Shown: in pieces, positions 1 through 8,668 of the stretch
How positions within the stretch are numbered: position 1 is the stretch's first letter
Layout: every line of letters starts with the position of its first letter
Source of the DNA: Isosphaeraceae bacterium EP7
Lineage (GTDB): Bacteria; Planctomycetota; Planctomycetia; Isosphaerales; Isosphaeraceae
Assembly (NCBI GenBank): GCA_038400315.1
Contig: CP151667.1
Span: forward strand, 1,995,174-2,059,173
Direction of reading: 5' to 3'
Length of the DNA: 64,000 bases
Notes under the pieces: generated by a model
Told to the model about the DNA's origin: nothing
Database searches by the model: none
The model's input: the letters and a program-made list of their open reading frames with translations, nothing else
Program-made: the position numbers and the translations under genes

Positions 1-2
1 AC

Positions 3-992
3 CTGTACTGGGCCACCGTCCTCGTCTCAGCGCTCAATGAGCGGCTGGAGCAGATGGATTTCGGCCATGCACGCAAGGTCTTCGTCGACGGCTTCCTTCG
101 CAACAGGGACGGTTACCAGGTCGAGATCCCCACGGTCCCCCTCGGCGATCTTTACGGCACCCGGCTCGAATCCTGGCTGGCCGACAACCGCGTCCAAGTC
201 CGACTCAAAACCGGCATCCGCTCGATCGATGCCGACCCCGCTGGCCCGATTCAAGGCGTCACGCTCCGCTCCGGCGAGACGATCGCAGCCGACCGCATCA
301 TCCTCGCCGTGCCGTTCGACCGCATCCTCGGCTTGCTGGACGACCCTCTCCGCGGCCGTCTTCCCTCGCTCGACGGGGTCGATCGACTCGAATCCTCACC
401 AATCACCGGGATCCATCTCTGGTTCGACCACGGCGTCTTCCCTCTGAATCATGCAACCCTCCCGGGCGGCCTGGTCCACTGGGTCTTCAACCACTCATCG
501 GACCGTCAGGACGAAGCCGAGGGCCAGTACCTCCAGCTCGTCATCAGCGCCTCATATGATCTCGTCCCTCTGAGCAACGACGCCATCCTCGACCTCGCGC
601 TCGCCGATCTATCCGTTCATTGGCCCGGAATCCGCAGGGAAGGTCTCCGCCGCTGGCGGGTCGTCACCGAGCACGGCGCCACCTTCGCAGTCCGGCCGGG
701 CGTCGACTCCTTCCGCCCCGACCAGCGTACCGAAGTGGCGGGACTCTACCTTGCCGGCGACTGGACCAGGACGGGATGGCCCGCCACGATGGAAGGGGCC
801 GTGCGCAGCGGCTACCTCGCGGCCGAAGCGGTCCTCACCGACCTCGGTACGCCCGAGCACCTCGTCCGGCCCGATCTCCCCGCCTCGTGGCTCAGCCGCC
901 TGCTCATCCCAGGCCTCACGCCCAATTCGCCGGCCGCACCGGGGCCAGGCTCTGCACGCGGCCCGACCGGCCGAGCCACAAACGACCCATGA
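3..992 (+). CDS. hpnE: Hydroxysqualene dehydroxylase HpnE, 3' part (FAD-dependent amine oxidase fold)
   Basis: The reading frame is open to the left edge, so the N-terminal part with the FAD dinucleotide-binding motif lies outside the window. The visible 329 residues match the substrate and C-terminal FAD-binding parts of the HpnE/phytoene desaturase family. The typical C-terminal signature GLYLAGDWTRTGWPATMEGA is present at about positions 742-806. HpnE is known to turn hydroxysqualene into squalene with FAD in hopanoid synthesis. The assignment to HpnE rather than a carotenoid desaturase rests on overall resemblance; no other hopanoid gene is visible here. The gene converges on the permease gene that ends at 1077. 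An internal ATG at 54 is not the true start because coding sequence continues upstream of it. Confidence 0.8.
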   Translation: MYWATVLVSALNERLEQMDFGHARKVFVDGFLRNRDGYQVEIPTVPLGDLYGTRLESWLADNRVQVRLKTGIRSIDADPAGPIQGVTLRSGETIAADRIILAVPFDRILGLLDDPLRGRLPSLDGVDRLESSPITGIHLWFDHGVFPLNHATLPGGLVHWVFNHSSDRQDEAEGQYLQLVISASYDLVPLSNDAILDLALADLSVHWPGIRREGLRRWRVVTEHGATFAVRPGVDSFRPDQRTEVAGLYLAGDWTRTGWPATMEGAVRSGYLAAEAVLTDLGTPEHLVRPDLPASWLSRLLIPGLTPNSPAAPGPGSARGPTGRATNDP

Positions 993-1048
993 CGCCAATG
1001 CATGCCGAGTTATCTTGGAATCCCCGCGTCGAATCAGGGGAGCCTGCG

Positions 1049-1065
1049 GATCGTCACGAACGATC
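1049..1065. terminator. Small hairpin between convergent hpnE and permease genes
   Basis: Six-base arms GATCGT and ACGATC with a 5-base loop lie between two converging stop codons. The stem is short and no T-tract follows on either strand, so a terminator role is only a guess from position. Confidence 0.25.
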
Positions 1066-1076
1066 GGCGCCCGCCT

Positions 1077-2855
1077 TCAGAATCGCCGTGGCCGTTCGAC
1101 GAACTCATCGAAACGCGCGTGGGATAGGCCGAACATCAACGCGGCTCCCGCCCCGTACCATAGGCTCCCCAGGACGCTGGCGAAGATGAGCTCGCCGAAA
1201 TCTCGCCGATAAGTAAAAGCCGATCCGTTCCACATCTGAGTGTATTCCGTGGGCGTCAGCAGGGCCAACGCAACCAGGAACGGCCCGAATCCGGCGAAGA
1301 GTTCCATGCGCTCGTTCCTCATCATCGGGACGATGCAAAACAGGTAAGCCCCGTTCAGGAAGATCATCGTCCCGACCGTCGCCGCCAGGGCCCTGGCCGA
1401 TGACTTCATCGTCAGCGAGAAGTAGACGCCGAGCGTCACCGCGAACGCGGTGAAGAGGCACAACTCCAGGAACGCGACGGCGGCCCCGAATGGGTGCACG
1501 GAGCCTACGGCCAGGCCGATGGCCCAGTAGACCATCATGAGCAGGGGGATCGGGAGGAGGCTCCAGATCGAACCCACGAGCTTGGCCCTCAGAACCTCGT
1601 GCGGATCGAGCGTCGAGGCCATCAGGCTGATCCACGTGTCGCCCTCGCGCTCCGACGTGATCGAGGCTGACGCGGCCGCCGCCACGGCCAGCAGCCAGCC
1701 CGCCGTGACGAAACCAGTCAGCACGCGCACGTACACATTGAAGTTATGCCTGGCCCCTCTCACCCCTCCATCCGAACCGAGAAAGTAGGCTTCGAGGGCG
1801 GCGTTCCTGATGAGTTCAATCGACGTAGCGATGATCGCGCCGATAATTCCCAGCGACACGAGCAGGATCAGGCCCTTGGTCAGGCCGCTGGTCCGGGCGA
1901 CGAAACGCTCCTTCCAGAGCATCGCGTCGTCTCCGCACGCCGGCCTCGGCAACAACCGCCTGGCCCTCGCCATGTTCTTCGCCAGTGATCCGACCCTCGA
2001 AGGTCCCCCTTCCTTTCGGAACCCCGGACGCAATCGCAGGACCGCCAGCAGCACGAAGACCGACCCGTAAACGATCTGGAGGCCAACCATCCAGGCCAAC
2101 GTCTCAACATATTGCCCCATGCTCGCGCGGAAGCTCATGTTGAGGAACGAAATCGGACTGATCACGCGGATCCAGTCATTGATGGGTCGGCACCACTCGT
2201 AGACCCAATCCCAGGGCCAGGCCAGCAATGCCCTCATCTGCTCGATCATCGGCGGCATCACGAGGCCGACGATCGCGAGCATGTACGCCACGGAGACCGC
2301 CTCGCGGGGGCTCCTTGACGTGGTGGAGACGAGGATCGAGAGCCCGCCGAGGAAGTAGGCCAGCGAGAGACTGAGGGCCGCCGAGAGGGCGACCAGTCGC
2401 GGGTCGATCCCGCCGAAGAGCGTCAGCAGGCTCATGACGGGAAGGCCCAGCGCCACGAAGACGGCGATGTGCAGGAGGCGGGCGAACAGCTTGCCCAGGA
2501 CGATCTCTCCGCTGGAGAGCTGGCTGGCCAGTAAATAGTGCAAGGTTTTACGTCGGCGTTCATCGGCGATCACCCCGGCCACCATCGCAGGGGTCAGGAA
2601 GACGATCGCGAGGATCTGGACGACGAGGATTGAGGAGAAGATATTGTAAGCATACGTGCTCATTTCTGCGATCGTCATCTCGGACGTATCGCCCCCGGGC
2701 ATCATCGTCCCGAAGCGGCGCGCGTTGCTCATCGAGTTATAAGCCTGACCGACGACCCAGAGAAGGATCAGCACGTAAAACGCGCGAAGCGCGAAATAGC
2801 GGGTCCGGCGGGCGCCCGTGATCAGTTCGATCCGGAAGACAGGTCCAGGCCCCAT
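1077..2855 (-). CDS. ABC-2 type transporter permease
   Basis: A 592-residue polytopic membrane protein. It starts with a short cytoplasmic stretch containing FRIELITGARRTRYFALR, then a first membrane helix. A conserved block follows in which the motif GVIADERRRKTLHYLLASQL is recognisable; this block is typical of planctomycete ABC-2 permeases. A second set of membrane helices follows a charged cytoplasmic segment, and a cognate block (SITSEREGDTWISL) recurs in the second half, so the protein looks like two related halves. The frame stays open upstream to 2969, but the ATG at 2855 has GAGGAGG at 2864-2870 with an 8-base spacer and gives a sensible N-terminus. It lies 52 bases downstream of a paralogous permease in the same direction. 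No ATPase subunit is seen nearby, and the substrate is unknown. Confidence 0.8.
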   Translation of the reverse strand: MGPGPVFRIELITGARRTRYFALRAFYVLILLWVVGQAYNSMSNARRFGTMMPGGDTSEMTIAEMSTYAYNIFSSILVVQILAIVFLTPAMVAGVIADERRRKTLHYLLASQLSSGEIVLGKLFARLLHIAVFVALGLPVMSLLTLFGGIDPRLVALSAALSLSLAYFLGGLSILVSTTSRSPREAVSVAYMLAIVGLVMPPMIEQMRALLAWPWDWVYEWCRPINDWIRVISPISFLNMSFRASMGQYVETLAWMVGLQIVYGSVFVLLAVLRLRPGFRKEGGPSRVGSLAKNMARARRLLPRPACGDDAMLWKERFVARTSGLTKGLILLVSLGIIGAIIATSIELIRNAALEAYFLGSDGGVRGARHNFNVYVRVLTGFVTAGWLLAVAAAASASITSEREGDTWISLMASTLDPHEVLRAKLVGSIWSLLPIPLLMMVYWAIGLAVGSVHPFGAAVAFLELCLFTAFAVTLGVYFSLTMKSSARALAATVGTMIFLNGAYLFCIVPMMRNERMELFAGFGPFLVALALLTPTEYTQMWNGSAFTYRRDFGELIFASVLGSLWYGAGAALMFGLSHARFDEFVERPRRF

Positions 2856-2907
2856 GCCGCTCGCCTCCTCACAATCGTGCCGTTCGGATCGAGAGACACG
2901 CCGAGAC

Positions 2908-4707
2908 TCAGGGGATGAACTCAATTCCATCCTCGTCGGCAGGCTTGAGCATCCGCATCCGCCGGGCATGGTCGGAAGGGCCGAGATCTCCGCGTTCCTC
3001 TTCCAGCGTACGAACCGACGAAACCCAGAGGAGGTAAGCCGCCACGCCGTACCCGGCCCAACCGACGAACCCCGCGACGAATCCCATTCCGTCGAATGCG
3101 TCGAACAGCGTGGGCAATTCCGACGAGCTAAACAGGCTGCCGCCCATCGCGACCAGCGGAGAAGCGGCCAGCATCCAGGCTGTGGCCATGATCAAGGGCG
3201 AGCAGCAAAAGATGCCGATGCTCAGCATGAGCATGATTCCCACCGCGAACGCCTGGGCCCGCCATGTCGTCCGACTCTTCAATGAGAGGAACAGACCGAG
3301 CGATGCCGAGAACGCGGCATAGACCAGGATGAGCAGCGTGAAGAGGATGACACCCAGGGGGTGCAAGGTCCCGAACCCACTCCCGATGGCGACGAGCAAG
3401 ACGAGCACGAGAGCGGGGATCCATGCCCCGGCGAGTGCGCCGGCCGCCTTTCCCGCCAGGATTTCGCGAGAACTGAGATCCGTCGCGATGAGGCTGAGCC
3501 AGGTATCCCCCTCTTTCTCCGACGTGATCGAGGAAGAGGCGGCACTGGCGACGGAGAGCATCAGAATGGCTCCCCACGCCGTCGCAAACGCCCGTATGCC
3601 CATCGTCAATGCGAAGTCGGGCCCAAACATTTGCGGTCCGGGGGGCGGATTCTGGCTCCACTGCTGGAAGACGACCGCCGCGAGATTGAACACGGTGATC
3701 CCCGTGAACGCGAGCATCATGACGCCGAGCAAGAGGACCAACAAACGGGCCACACCGCGGGTGTGGGCATGCCTCTCCTTCCAGACCATGGGCCAGTTGC
3801 CCACGGCCCTGGCGCGACGGAATCGGGCCGGGATCGGCAGCCTCCAGCGGCCATTCTCGACGGGCGATTGCGACTCTCTGCGGCGGAATGCAGGGCGGAG
3901 TTGGAACACCGCCAGCGTCGTGAACACCAGACCCAGGGCCAACTGCAACCCGACCATCAACCACAAGGCCCCGAAGAAGGCGGACGATTTCCCCTGATAG
4001 AGATCCCCGAATCGCGAGAAGACCGCGGACGGATTGATGGCCCATAGGGCTTCGGACACTATACCCAGGGCGACCAGCAGGGGGGGCCAGGCGAAATCCG
4101 AGATCATCCACATCAGCCAGGCGACGCACGCCGATCCGAGGAGCCAGATCGCCTCGATCGCATACGAGATGAGGACCGCGTCGCGCACCCGCCTCGCCAG
4201 GGTTGAGGCCAGGAGCGAGATCGAAGCCAGGAAGAATCCGGTCGCCGCCGACCCCACGATCAGGGCCATCTCCAGCCACGGGTCGACGCCCCCCGCCAGG
4301 CTGAGGATCGCCAGGATGGGGACGATGATCGCGATGAAGATGAAGATGTGGAGCAGCCGCGCCAGCATCTTCCCCAGGACGATTTCCGAGCTTGGCAGCG
4401 GCGTGGCGAGCACGAAATGGAGCGTCTTGCGCTGGGTCTCATCGGCGATTACACCGGCGACCAGGACCGGGGTCAGCCCCAGAACGGTGATGATCTCGAC
4501 ATAGGCGACCATCCCGAAGGTCGCCAGGCCGACCGCCGCGATCTCCTGAAAGGACATCTCAGCCCCATCCATCATCCGGCGGTACTGGCCGAACCACATC
4601 AGCATGAAGCCGAGGATGGCGGTGGCGTAGACCGTCCGGAAGACGTAGTAACGCCTTCGTCGTGCGGTCGTCAGCAGTTCCATCGCGAAGACAGGACCGG
4701 GGAGCAT
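2908..4707 (-). CDS. ABC-2 type transporter permease (paralogue of the next gene)
   Basis: A 599-residue polytopic membrane protein with the same plan as its downstream neighbour. It has an N-terminal segment FAMELLTTARRRRYYVFR, then a helix and the block GVIADETQRKTLHFVLATPL. A charged linker follows, with a second block SITSEKEGDTWLSLIATDL and further helices. The ATG at 4707 is preceded by GGAGG at 4718-4722 with a 10-base spacer. The two genes probably form a heterodimeric membrane unit transcribed together. ABC-2 permeases of this group are usually paired with an ABC ATPase that is not in this neighbourhood. The substrate cannot be inferred. Confidence 0.8.
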   Translation of the reverse strand: MLPGPVFAMELLTTARRRRYYVFRTVYATAILGFMLMWFGQYRRMMDGAEMSFQEIAAVGLATFGMVAYVEIITVLGLTPVLVAGVIADETQRKTLHFVLATPLPSSEIVLGKMLARLLHIFIFIAIIVPILAILSLAGGVDPWLEMALIVGSAATGFFLASISLLASTLARRVRDAVLISYAIEAIWLLGSACVAWLMWMISDFAWPPLLVALGIVSEALWAINPSAVFSRFGDLYQGKSSAFFGALWLMVGLQLALGLVFTTLAVFQLRPAFRRRESQSPVENGRWRLPIPARFRRARAVGNWPMVWKERHAHTRGVARLLVLLLGVMMLAFTGITVFNLAAVVFQQWSQNPPPGPQMFGPDFALTMGIRAFATAWGAILMLSVASAASSSITSEKEGDTWLSLIATDLSSREILAGKAAGALAGAWIPALVLVLLVAIGSGFGTLHPLGVILFTLLILVYAAFSASLGLFLSLKSRTTWRAQAFAVGIMLMLSIGIFCCSPLIMATAWMLAASPLVAMGGSLFSSSELPTLFDAFDGMGFVAGFVGWAGYGVAAYLLWVSSVRTLEEERGDLGPSDHARRMRMLKPADEDGIEFIP

Positions 4708-4863
4708 CTGCGCTGAACCTCCGCCGGCATTGATGGATCAACGAGCGATGCACTCACGTCGGGTGCCCGTCGTCGGATACCTCGAATGGACGCGCCTCTC
4801 TGGCGTCTGGAAATTCCAGGTTCGGCGAGACCCATGGCACCGCATGAGGGCATGATGACCGGT

Positions 4864-5538
4864 TCAGCGCGTCGTGGGAAGGGGGAGCTTTCGAGGGTCG
4901 GGGATGACCATCAGGCCCTCGTCGGCGATCCCCACGGTGCAGGTCTGCCGCTGCCGCCACATCAAGGCCGTGAGGGCGCAGACGACGGCATCGATCTGGT
5001 GTTCCGAGGCCCGGGGGTGATTCAGGCCGGGGACCAGCGGCTTCAAGGCTCGATGGATCTTCCGGCGTCCTAGCTTTGTCTTCTTCGCCTGCCAGGGGAG
5101 GCCCAGCAGCTTGAGCGTGGCGAACGGGTAGACCTCCAGGGGGTCGAAGCCACGTTCGCGGAGTGACGCGTCGAGGATTGCACCCCGGCGTGCCAGCACC
5201 TTGATGAGCGCGGTGGCCAGAGTGGGCACGCCCATCCGTCCGAGTTCGCGTTCCAGGGCCCTGCTGCGCGTACCCGGGTCGACCCGACATCGGCAGTCGT
5301 CTTCGAGGCAGCAACGACCCGCCGGTCGAGTCAGCGGTGCGTTGATCGCGATCGTTCCGCGGCGCCCCGCCCGGCTCGCGAGTTCGAGAATCTCGTCGTC
5401 GGTCGAAGCCGCGACGAGGAGGTCCAGCCGGCCATCCCGCAAGATCGCCACGCCGGTCTCGCGGTGCGGCACTCCGGCCAGGTCGATGCCGACGCAGATG
5501 CCCGGCACCCTGGGTCTCATCCGCGTGCGTGCGACCAT
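4864..5538 (-). CDS. DUF429 family protein (RNase H-like fold)
   Basis: A 224-residue soluble protein. Near the N-terminus it has the motif GICVGIDLAGVPHRETG, where the Asp of GIDLA is typical of RNase H/actin-like folds. Further on are TIAINAPLTRPAGR, a Cys-rich stretch (CCLEDDCRCRVD), and the C-terminal SEHQIDAVVCALTALM motif carrying a second conserved Asp. These are hallmarks of DUF429, a family with predicted nuclease-like fold but no settled function. The ATG at 5538 lacks a strong ribosome-binding site; ATG 5520 is an alternative. It lies 20 bases after the rarA stop codon in the same direction, so co-transcription with rarA is likely. Confidence 0.75.
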   Translation of the reverse strand: MVARTRMRPRVPGICVGIDLAGVPHRETGVAILRDGRLDLLVAASTDDEILELASRAGRRGTIAINAPLTRPAGRCCLEDDCRCRVDPGTRSRALERELGRMGVPTLATALIKVLARRGAILDASLRERGFDPLEVYPFATLKLLGLPWQAKKTKLGRRKIHRALKPLVPGLNHPRASEHQIDAVVCALTALMWRQRQTCTVGIADEGLMVIPDPRKLPLPTTR

Positions 5539-5558
5539 CGCCTGCGACCCTCACAAGG

Positions 5559-6914
5559 TCAAACTGCGTCGTCATCCAACGGTGACTGTTCGTAGTAGAC
5601 GTGCCCTTCCAGGGTTTCCGGGCGACAGGCCATCTCGCCACGCGCGGCGGGGTCGTCGTGGGCGTACCGATATCCCTGGCCGTACCCCTGCGCCTTCATC
5701 AGGTTTGTCACCGCGTTGCGCAAGTGCTTGGGAACCGGCTCGCTTGCCGTCGCGGAGGCGTCCTCGGCGGCGGCCTGGTAGGCTCGCTTGATCGCGTTCG
5801 ACTTGGGGGCGCCGGCCAGGTAGATGGTCGCCTGCGAGAGCGGATAGAGGCCCTCTGGCAGGCCGATGAGCTGCACGATTTGCGCCGCCGAAGCCGCCTG
5901 CACCATCGCCTGAGGATCGGCCATGCCGATGTCTTCCGAGGCCAGGATACAGAGCCTACGCGCGATGAAGACGGGGTCGGCCCCCCCTTCGATCAGGCGG
6001 GCGAGCCAGTACAGGCCGGCATCGACGTCCGAATTGCGCAGCGATTTAATGAGCGCGGAGGCGAGGTTGTAATGCTCCTCGCCCCCCTTGTCGTACGCGT
6101 AGCGGGCGCGGCCCATCGCCTCGATGAGCGTGGCCTCGCTCATGCGACGCGTGCCGTCCTCATCCGGAGGAGTCGCCCGGACGGCGGCCTCCAGCGAGGT
6201 GAGTGCTGAACGCGCATCGCCGCCGGAGCCCGCCGCAAGTCGGCCGATCAGGCCTTCCGCCATCTCGGGCGAGAGGTCCGCGAGGCCTCGGGCAGCGTCT
6301 GCGAGTGCCCGGCGAATCAGGGCGGCGATGTCGTCGGGGCTCAGGGGGTTGAGGACCATGACCCGGCAGCGGGAGAGAAGCGCACCGATGACCTCGAACG
6401 AGGGGTTCTCGGTCGTCGCTCCCAGCAGTGTGACGGTCCCATCCTCCACCGCGGGCAGGAGTGCGTCTTGCTGGGCCTTGTTGAACCGATGGATCTCGTC
6501 GATGAAGAGGATCGTCCGCTGGCCGCGGCGCCTGGCGTCGGCCGCCTCGCCGATGGCCTGGCGCAGGTCCTTGACCCCGGCCAGGACGGCCGAGATGGCC
6601 GCCAACCTCGCCCCGGCGTGGGCCGCCAGCAGCCGGGCCAGGGTCGTCTTGCCGGTCCCCGGCGGTCCCCAGAAGATCAAGGAGGGGGGGAGCGAGCCGC
6701 GTTCGAAGAGGCGGCGGAAGGCCCGGCCCTCGCCGACGAGATGTCCCTGGCCGACGTACTCCGACAGCGACCTCGGTCGCATCCGGTCGGCCAGCGGGGC
6801 CTCGCCCGGGTCGCCGTCGCCCGGGGCCGTGGCGTACGGCTCGCCCGCGGTGTGGCCCCTCGGCTCGGGCTCATCCGGGTCGCCGAAGAGATTCCTGTGG
6901 ATCGTCCTGGCCAT
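5559..6914 (-). CDS. rarA: Replication-associated recombination protein A (AAA+ ATPase)
   Basis: A 451-residue protein of the RarA/MgsA/WRNIP1 group, clamp-loader-like AAA+ ATPases that act at stalled replication forks. Visible elements are the RMRPRSLSEYVGQGHLVGEG box near the N-terminus, Walker A GPPGTGKT at residues 83-90, Walker B LFIDEIHRFNKAQQDALL, sensor 1 GATTENPSFEV, and the C-terminal tetramerisation region with YDKGGEEHYNLASALIKSLR. The ATG at 6914 is preceded by GGAGGG with about 10 bases of spacing and gives the typical basic N-terminus MARTIHRNLFG; the frame remains open to 6965. The gene appears to be followed in an operon by the DUF429 gene. Confidence 0.93.
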   Translation of the reverse strand: MARTIHRNLFGDPDEPEPRGHTAGEPYATAPGDGDPGEAPLADRMRPRSLSEYVGQGHLVGEGRAFRRLFERGSLPPSLIFWGPPGTGKTTLARLLAAHAGARLAAISAVLAGVKDLRQAIGEAADARRRGQRTILFIDEIHRFNKAQQDALLPAVEDGTVTLLGATTENPSFEVIGALLSRCRVMVLNPLSPDDIAALIRRALADAARGLADLSPEMAEGLIGRLAAGSGGDARSALTSLEAAVRATPPDEDGTRRMSEATLIEAMGRARYAYDKGGEEHYNLASALIKSLRNSDVDAGLYWLARLIEGGADPVFIARRLCILASEDIGMADPQAMVQAASAAQIVQLIGLPEGLYPLSQATIYLAGAPKSNAIKRAYQAAAEDASATASEPVPKHLRNAVTNLMKAQGYGQGYRYAHDDPAARGEMACRPETLEGHVYYEQSPLDDDAV

Positions 6915-6968
6915 CCGCGTCTCGCCCTCCATCCTGGCGTGGCGTTGCAGGCCAGATTGTCGCAAGTC

Positions 6969-7184
6969 TCAACCGGCGTGGACAGGTGAAGCAGCGTCCG
7001 GCTCGGCCTGACCCGGTTCGGGGAAGAGGGGGAGATCCCTGGACGCCCGAATGGAGAGTGCCTTGAGCTTCCGACCCAGCCTTGCGCTGACGCCGGCGTG
7101 CGCGGCCTGGCTCTGGAGGAGGTGATACAGCTTGGGCCCCGCGACCGGGCCATACTTCGACGCATAGCTGGACAACCGCCGCAT
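6969..7184 (-). CDS. Small basic protein with YGPxAGPKLYH motif, copy A (71 residues)
   Basis: I do not recognise this family. The 71-residue product begins MRRLSSYASKYGPVAGPKLY and aligns without gaps with the 70-residue product of 30224-30436: 21 of the first 35 residues are identical, including YGP, AGPKLYH, QS and GVS. The C-terminal halves diverge. The start at 7184 is preceded by GGAGA with a 6-base spacer and matches the start position of copy B. An open frame continues to 7325, but the homology and the upstream element both argue against that extension. No signal peptide or membrane helix is seen. The stop codon is 54 bases upstream of the rarA start, so this gene may be the first of a rarA-DUF429 transcript. 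Confidence 0.75.
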   Translation of the reverse strand: MRRLSSYASKYGPVAGPKLYHLLQSQAAHAGVSARLGRKLKALSIRASRDLPLFPEPGQAEPDAASPVHAG

Positions 7185-7217
7185 TCGTCGTCTCCAAATC
7201 AGCCCCATTCGTCGACC

Positions 7218-7259
7218 GTTTTCCACCCCTATTCTACGACCAAAGATCGCCGCAAGTTC
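7218..7259 (-). promoter_or_regulatory. Conserved upstream element of the 71-residue gene; possible ECF-sigma-type promoter
   Basis: Read on the minus strand, this 42-base stretch is GAACTT, 15 bases, CGTAGAA, 2 bases, GGGGTGGAAAAC. The same three blocks with identical spacing lie at 30158-30199 ahead of the paralogous gene. The GAAC block upstream and the CGTA block downstream resemble promoters recognised by extracytoplasmic-function sigma factors; the third block would then lie near or after the transcription start. The match between loci is seen directly. The promoter reading is inference. Confidence 0.55.
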
Positions 7260-7394
7260 GTTTGGCACCAACAGATTTCGTCGATTTTTCCCTTCCTTGA
7301 AAGTCAGGCCCCCGTTCACGGGCATGGGTGTGACGGTATAGTCTCAACAAGGCCCGACCGCGTCCAACCGACCGAGATCCTGGAGCTGCGTTTG

Positions 7395-8645
7395 ATGGCG
7401 ACCGCGTCGAACTCTCTGCTGGTGGTCGACGATGACGAGAACAACCGCGACATGCTCTCGCGCAGGCTCGCCCGGCGTGGCTATGACGTGACCTGCGCCG
7501 TCGACGGCCAGCAGGCCCTCGAGATGATCGCCGCGCGTCCGTTCGACCTGATCCTGCTCGACGTGATGATGCCGGGCATCAGCGGCTTCGAGGTGCTGAA
7601 GATCCTCCGCGAGACGTACTCGGTCACCGACCTGCCGGTCATCATGGCGACCGCCAAGGACCAGAGCGACGACATCGTCGCCGCGTTCCAGGCGGGGGCG
7701 AACGACTACGTCACCAAGCCGCTCGACTTCCCGGTGGTGACCGCGCGGGTGCAGACGCAGCTCGCCTTGAAGAATGCGGTCGACCAGGTGCTGGAACTGG
7801 AGAAGCACCTCAGCGAGCGGAATCGCGAGCTTGAGCAGGTCAATGGCAAGCTGGCGACGACCAATGCGAGGATGGAGAAGGACCTGAGATCGGCCGCGAG
7901 GATCCAGGAGTCGACCCTGCCCCGTTCGGTCCCCAAGGCGCCCGAGGCCGAGTTCGCCTGGCACTTCCGCCCCTGTGACGAGCTTGCCGGCGACGGCCTG
8001 AACGTCTTCAGGCTGGATAAACACCTGATCGGGCTCTATGTCCTCGACGTGAGCGGGCACGGGGTCGCGTCGTCCCTGCTGTCGGTGGCCCTTTCACGAC
8101 TGCTGACGCCGATCATCGACCCGACGGCCCTTCTGCGACAGCCGGTGGAAGGTTCGGACGAGTTCCGCGTGGTGCCGCCCGCCGAGGTGGCCGACCAGCT
8201 CAACCGGCGGTTCAGCTTCGACGACACGACCGAGCAGTATTTCACGATCCTCTACGGCATCCTCGACCTATCCACGGGTCTGCTGAAGTATGCCTGCGCC
8301 GGTCATCCGGGGCTGGCCCTGCTGCCGGCCGATGGGACGCCTCGGATCCTAGAGACGCCAGGTTTCCCGATCGGATTCTCCGAGGAGGGCTACCCCGAGC
8401 ACACGGTGCAGATGCACCCCGGGGATCGAGTGTTGCTCTACTCCGACGGAGTGAACGAGGCCATGGCCCCGGGCAACGAGCAGTTCGGCGGCGGCCGGAT
8501 CCTGGAGTCGATGTCCAGGGCCAGGCAAGAGCCGCTCCAGCAGAGCCTGCTCAGCCTGATGAGCGACGTCGAGACCTGGGTGGCCGGCGCCAGCCTTCGT
8601 GATGACATCTCGATGCTGGCCGTCGAGTACAAGGGGCCCGCCTGA
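7395..8645 (+). CDS. Response regulator with SpoIIE-type PP2C phosphatase output
   Basis: A 416-residue cytoplasmic signalling protein. Residues 1-125 are a receiver domain with acidic pocket DDD at 12-14, phospho-acceptor Asp56 in LILLDVMMPG, the conserved Thr of VIMATAK and the Lys of VTKPLD. Residues about 125-170 look like a coiled coil rich in Glu, Leu and Arg. Residues about 175-416 are a SpoIIE/RsbU-like Ser/Thr phosphatase with AGDG, DVSGHG, CAGHPG and YSDGVNEAM motifs. This family dephosphorylates STAS-domain anti-sigma-factor antagonists in partner switching. The frame is open upstream to 7098, but ATG 7395 gives the standard receiver start and has GGAG at 7382-7385. The gene is divergent from the small gene at 7184. 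Confidence 0.88.
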   Translation: MATASNSLLVVDDDENNRDMLSRRLARRGYDVTCAVDGQQALEMIAARPFDLILLDVMMPGISGFEVLKILRETYSVTDLPVIMATAKDQSDDIVAAFQAGANDYVTKPLDFPVVTARVQTQLALKNAVDQVLELEKHLSERNRELEQVNGKLATTNARMEKDLRSAARIQESTLPRSVPKAPEAEFAWHFRPCDELAGDGLNVFRLDKHLIGLYVLDVSGHGVASSLLSVALSRLLTPIIDPTALLRQPVEGSDEFRVVPPAEVADQLNRRFSFDDTTEQYFTILYGILDLSTGLLKYACAGHPGLALLPADGTPRILETPGFPIGFSEEGYPEHTVQMHPGDRVLLYSDGVNEAMAPGNEQFGGGRILESMSRARQEPLQQSLLSLMSDVETWVAGASLRDDISMLAVEYKGPA

Positions 8646-8657
8646 CCTACGGGCCCC
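8633..8657. terminator. GC-rich hairpin between convergent genes (bidirectional)
   Basis: Perfect 8-base arms GGGGCCCG and CGGGCCCC with a 9-base loop. The stop codon of the response-regulator gene lies in the loop, and the convergent DUF1501 gene ends at 8669. No clear T-tract follows. Confidence 0.45.
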
Positions 8658-8668
8658 CGAGCGGCGAC

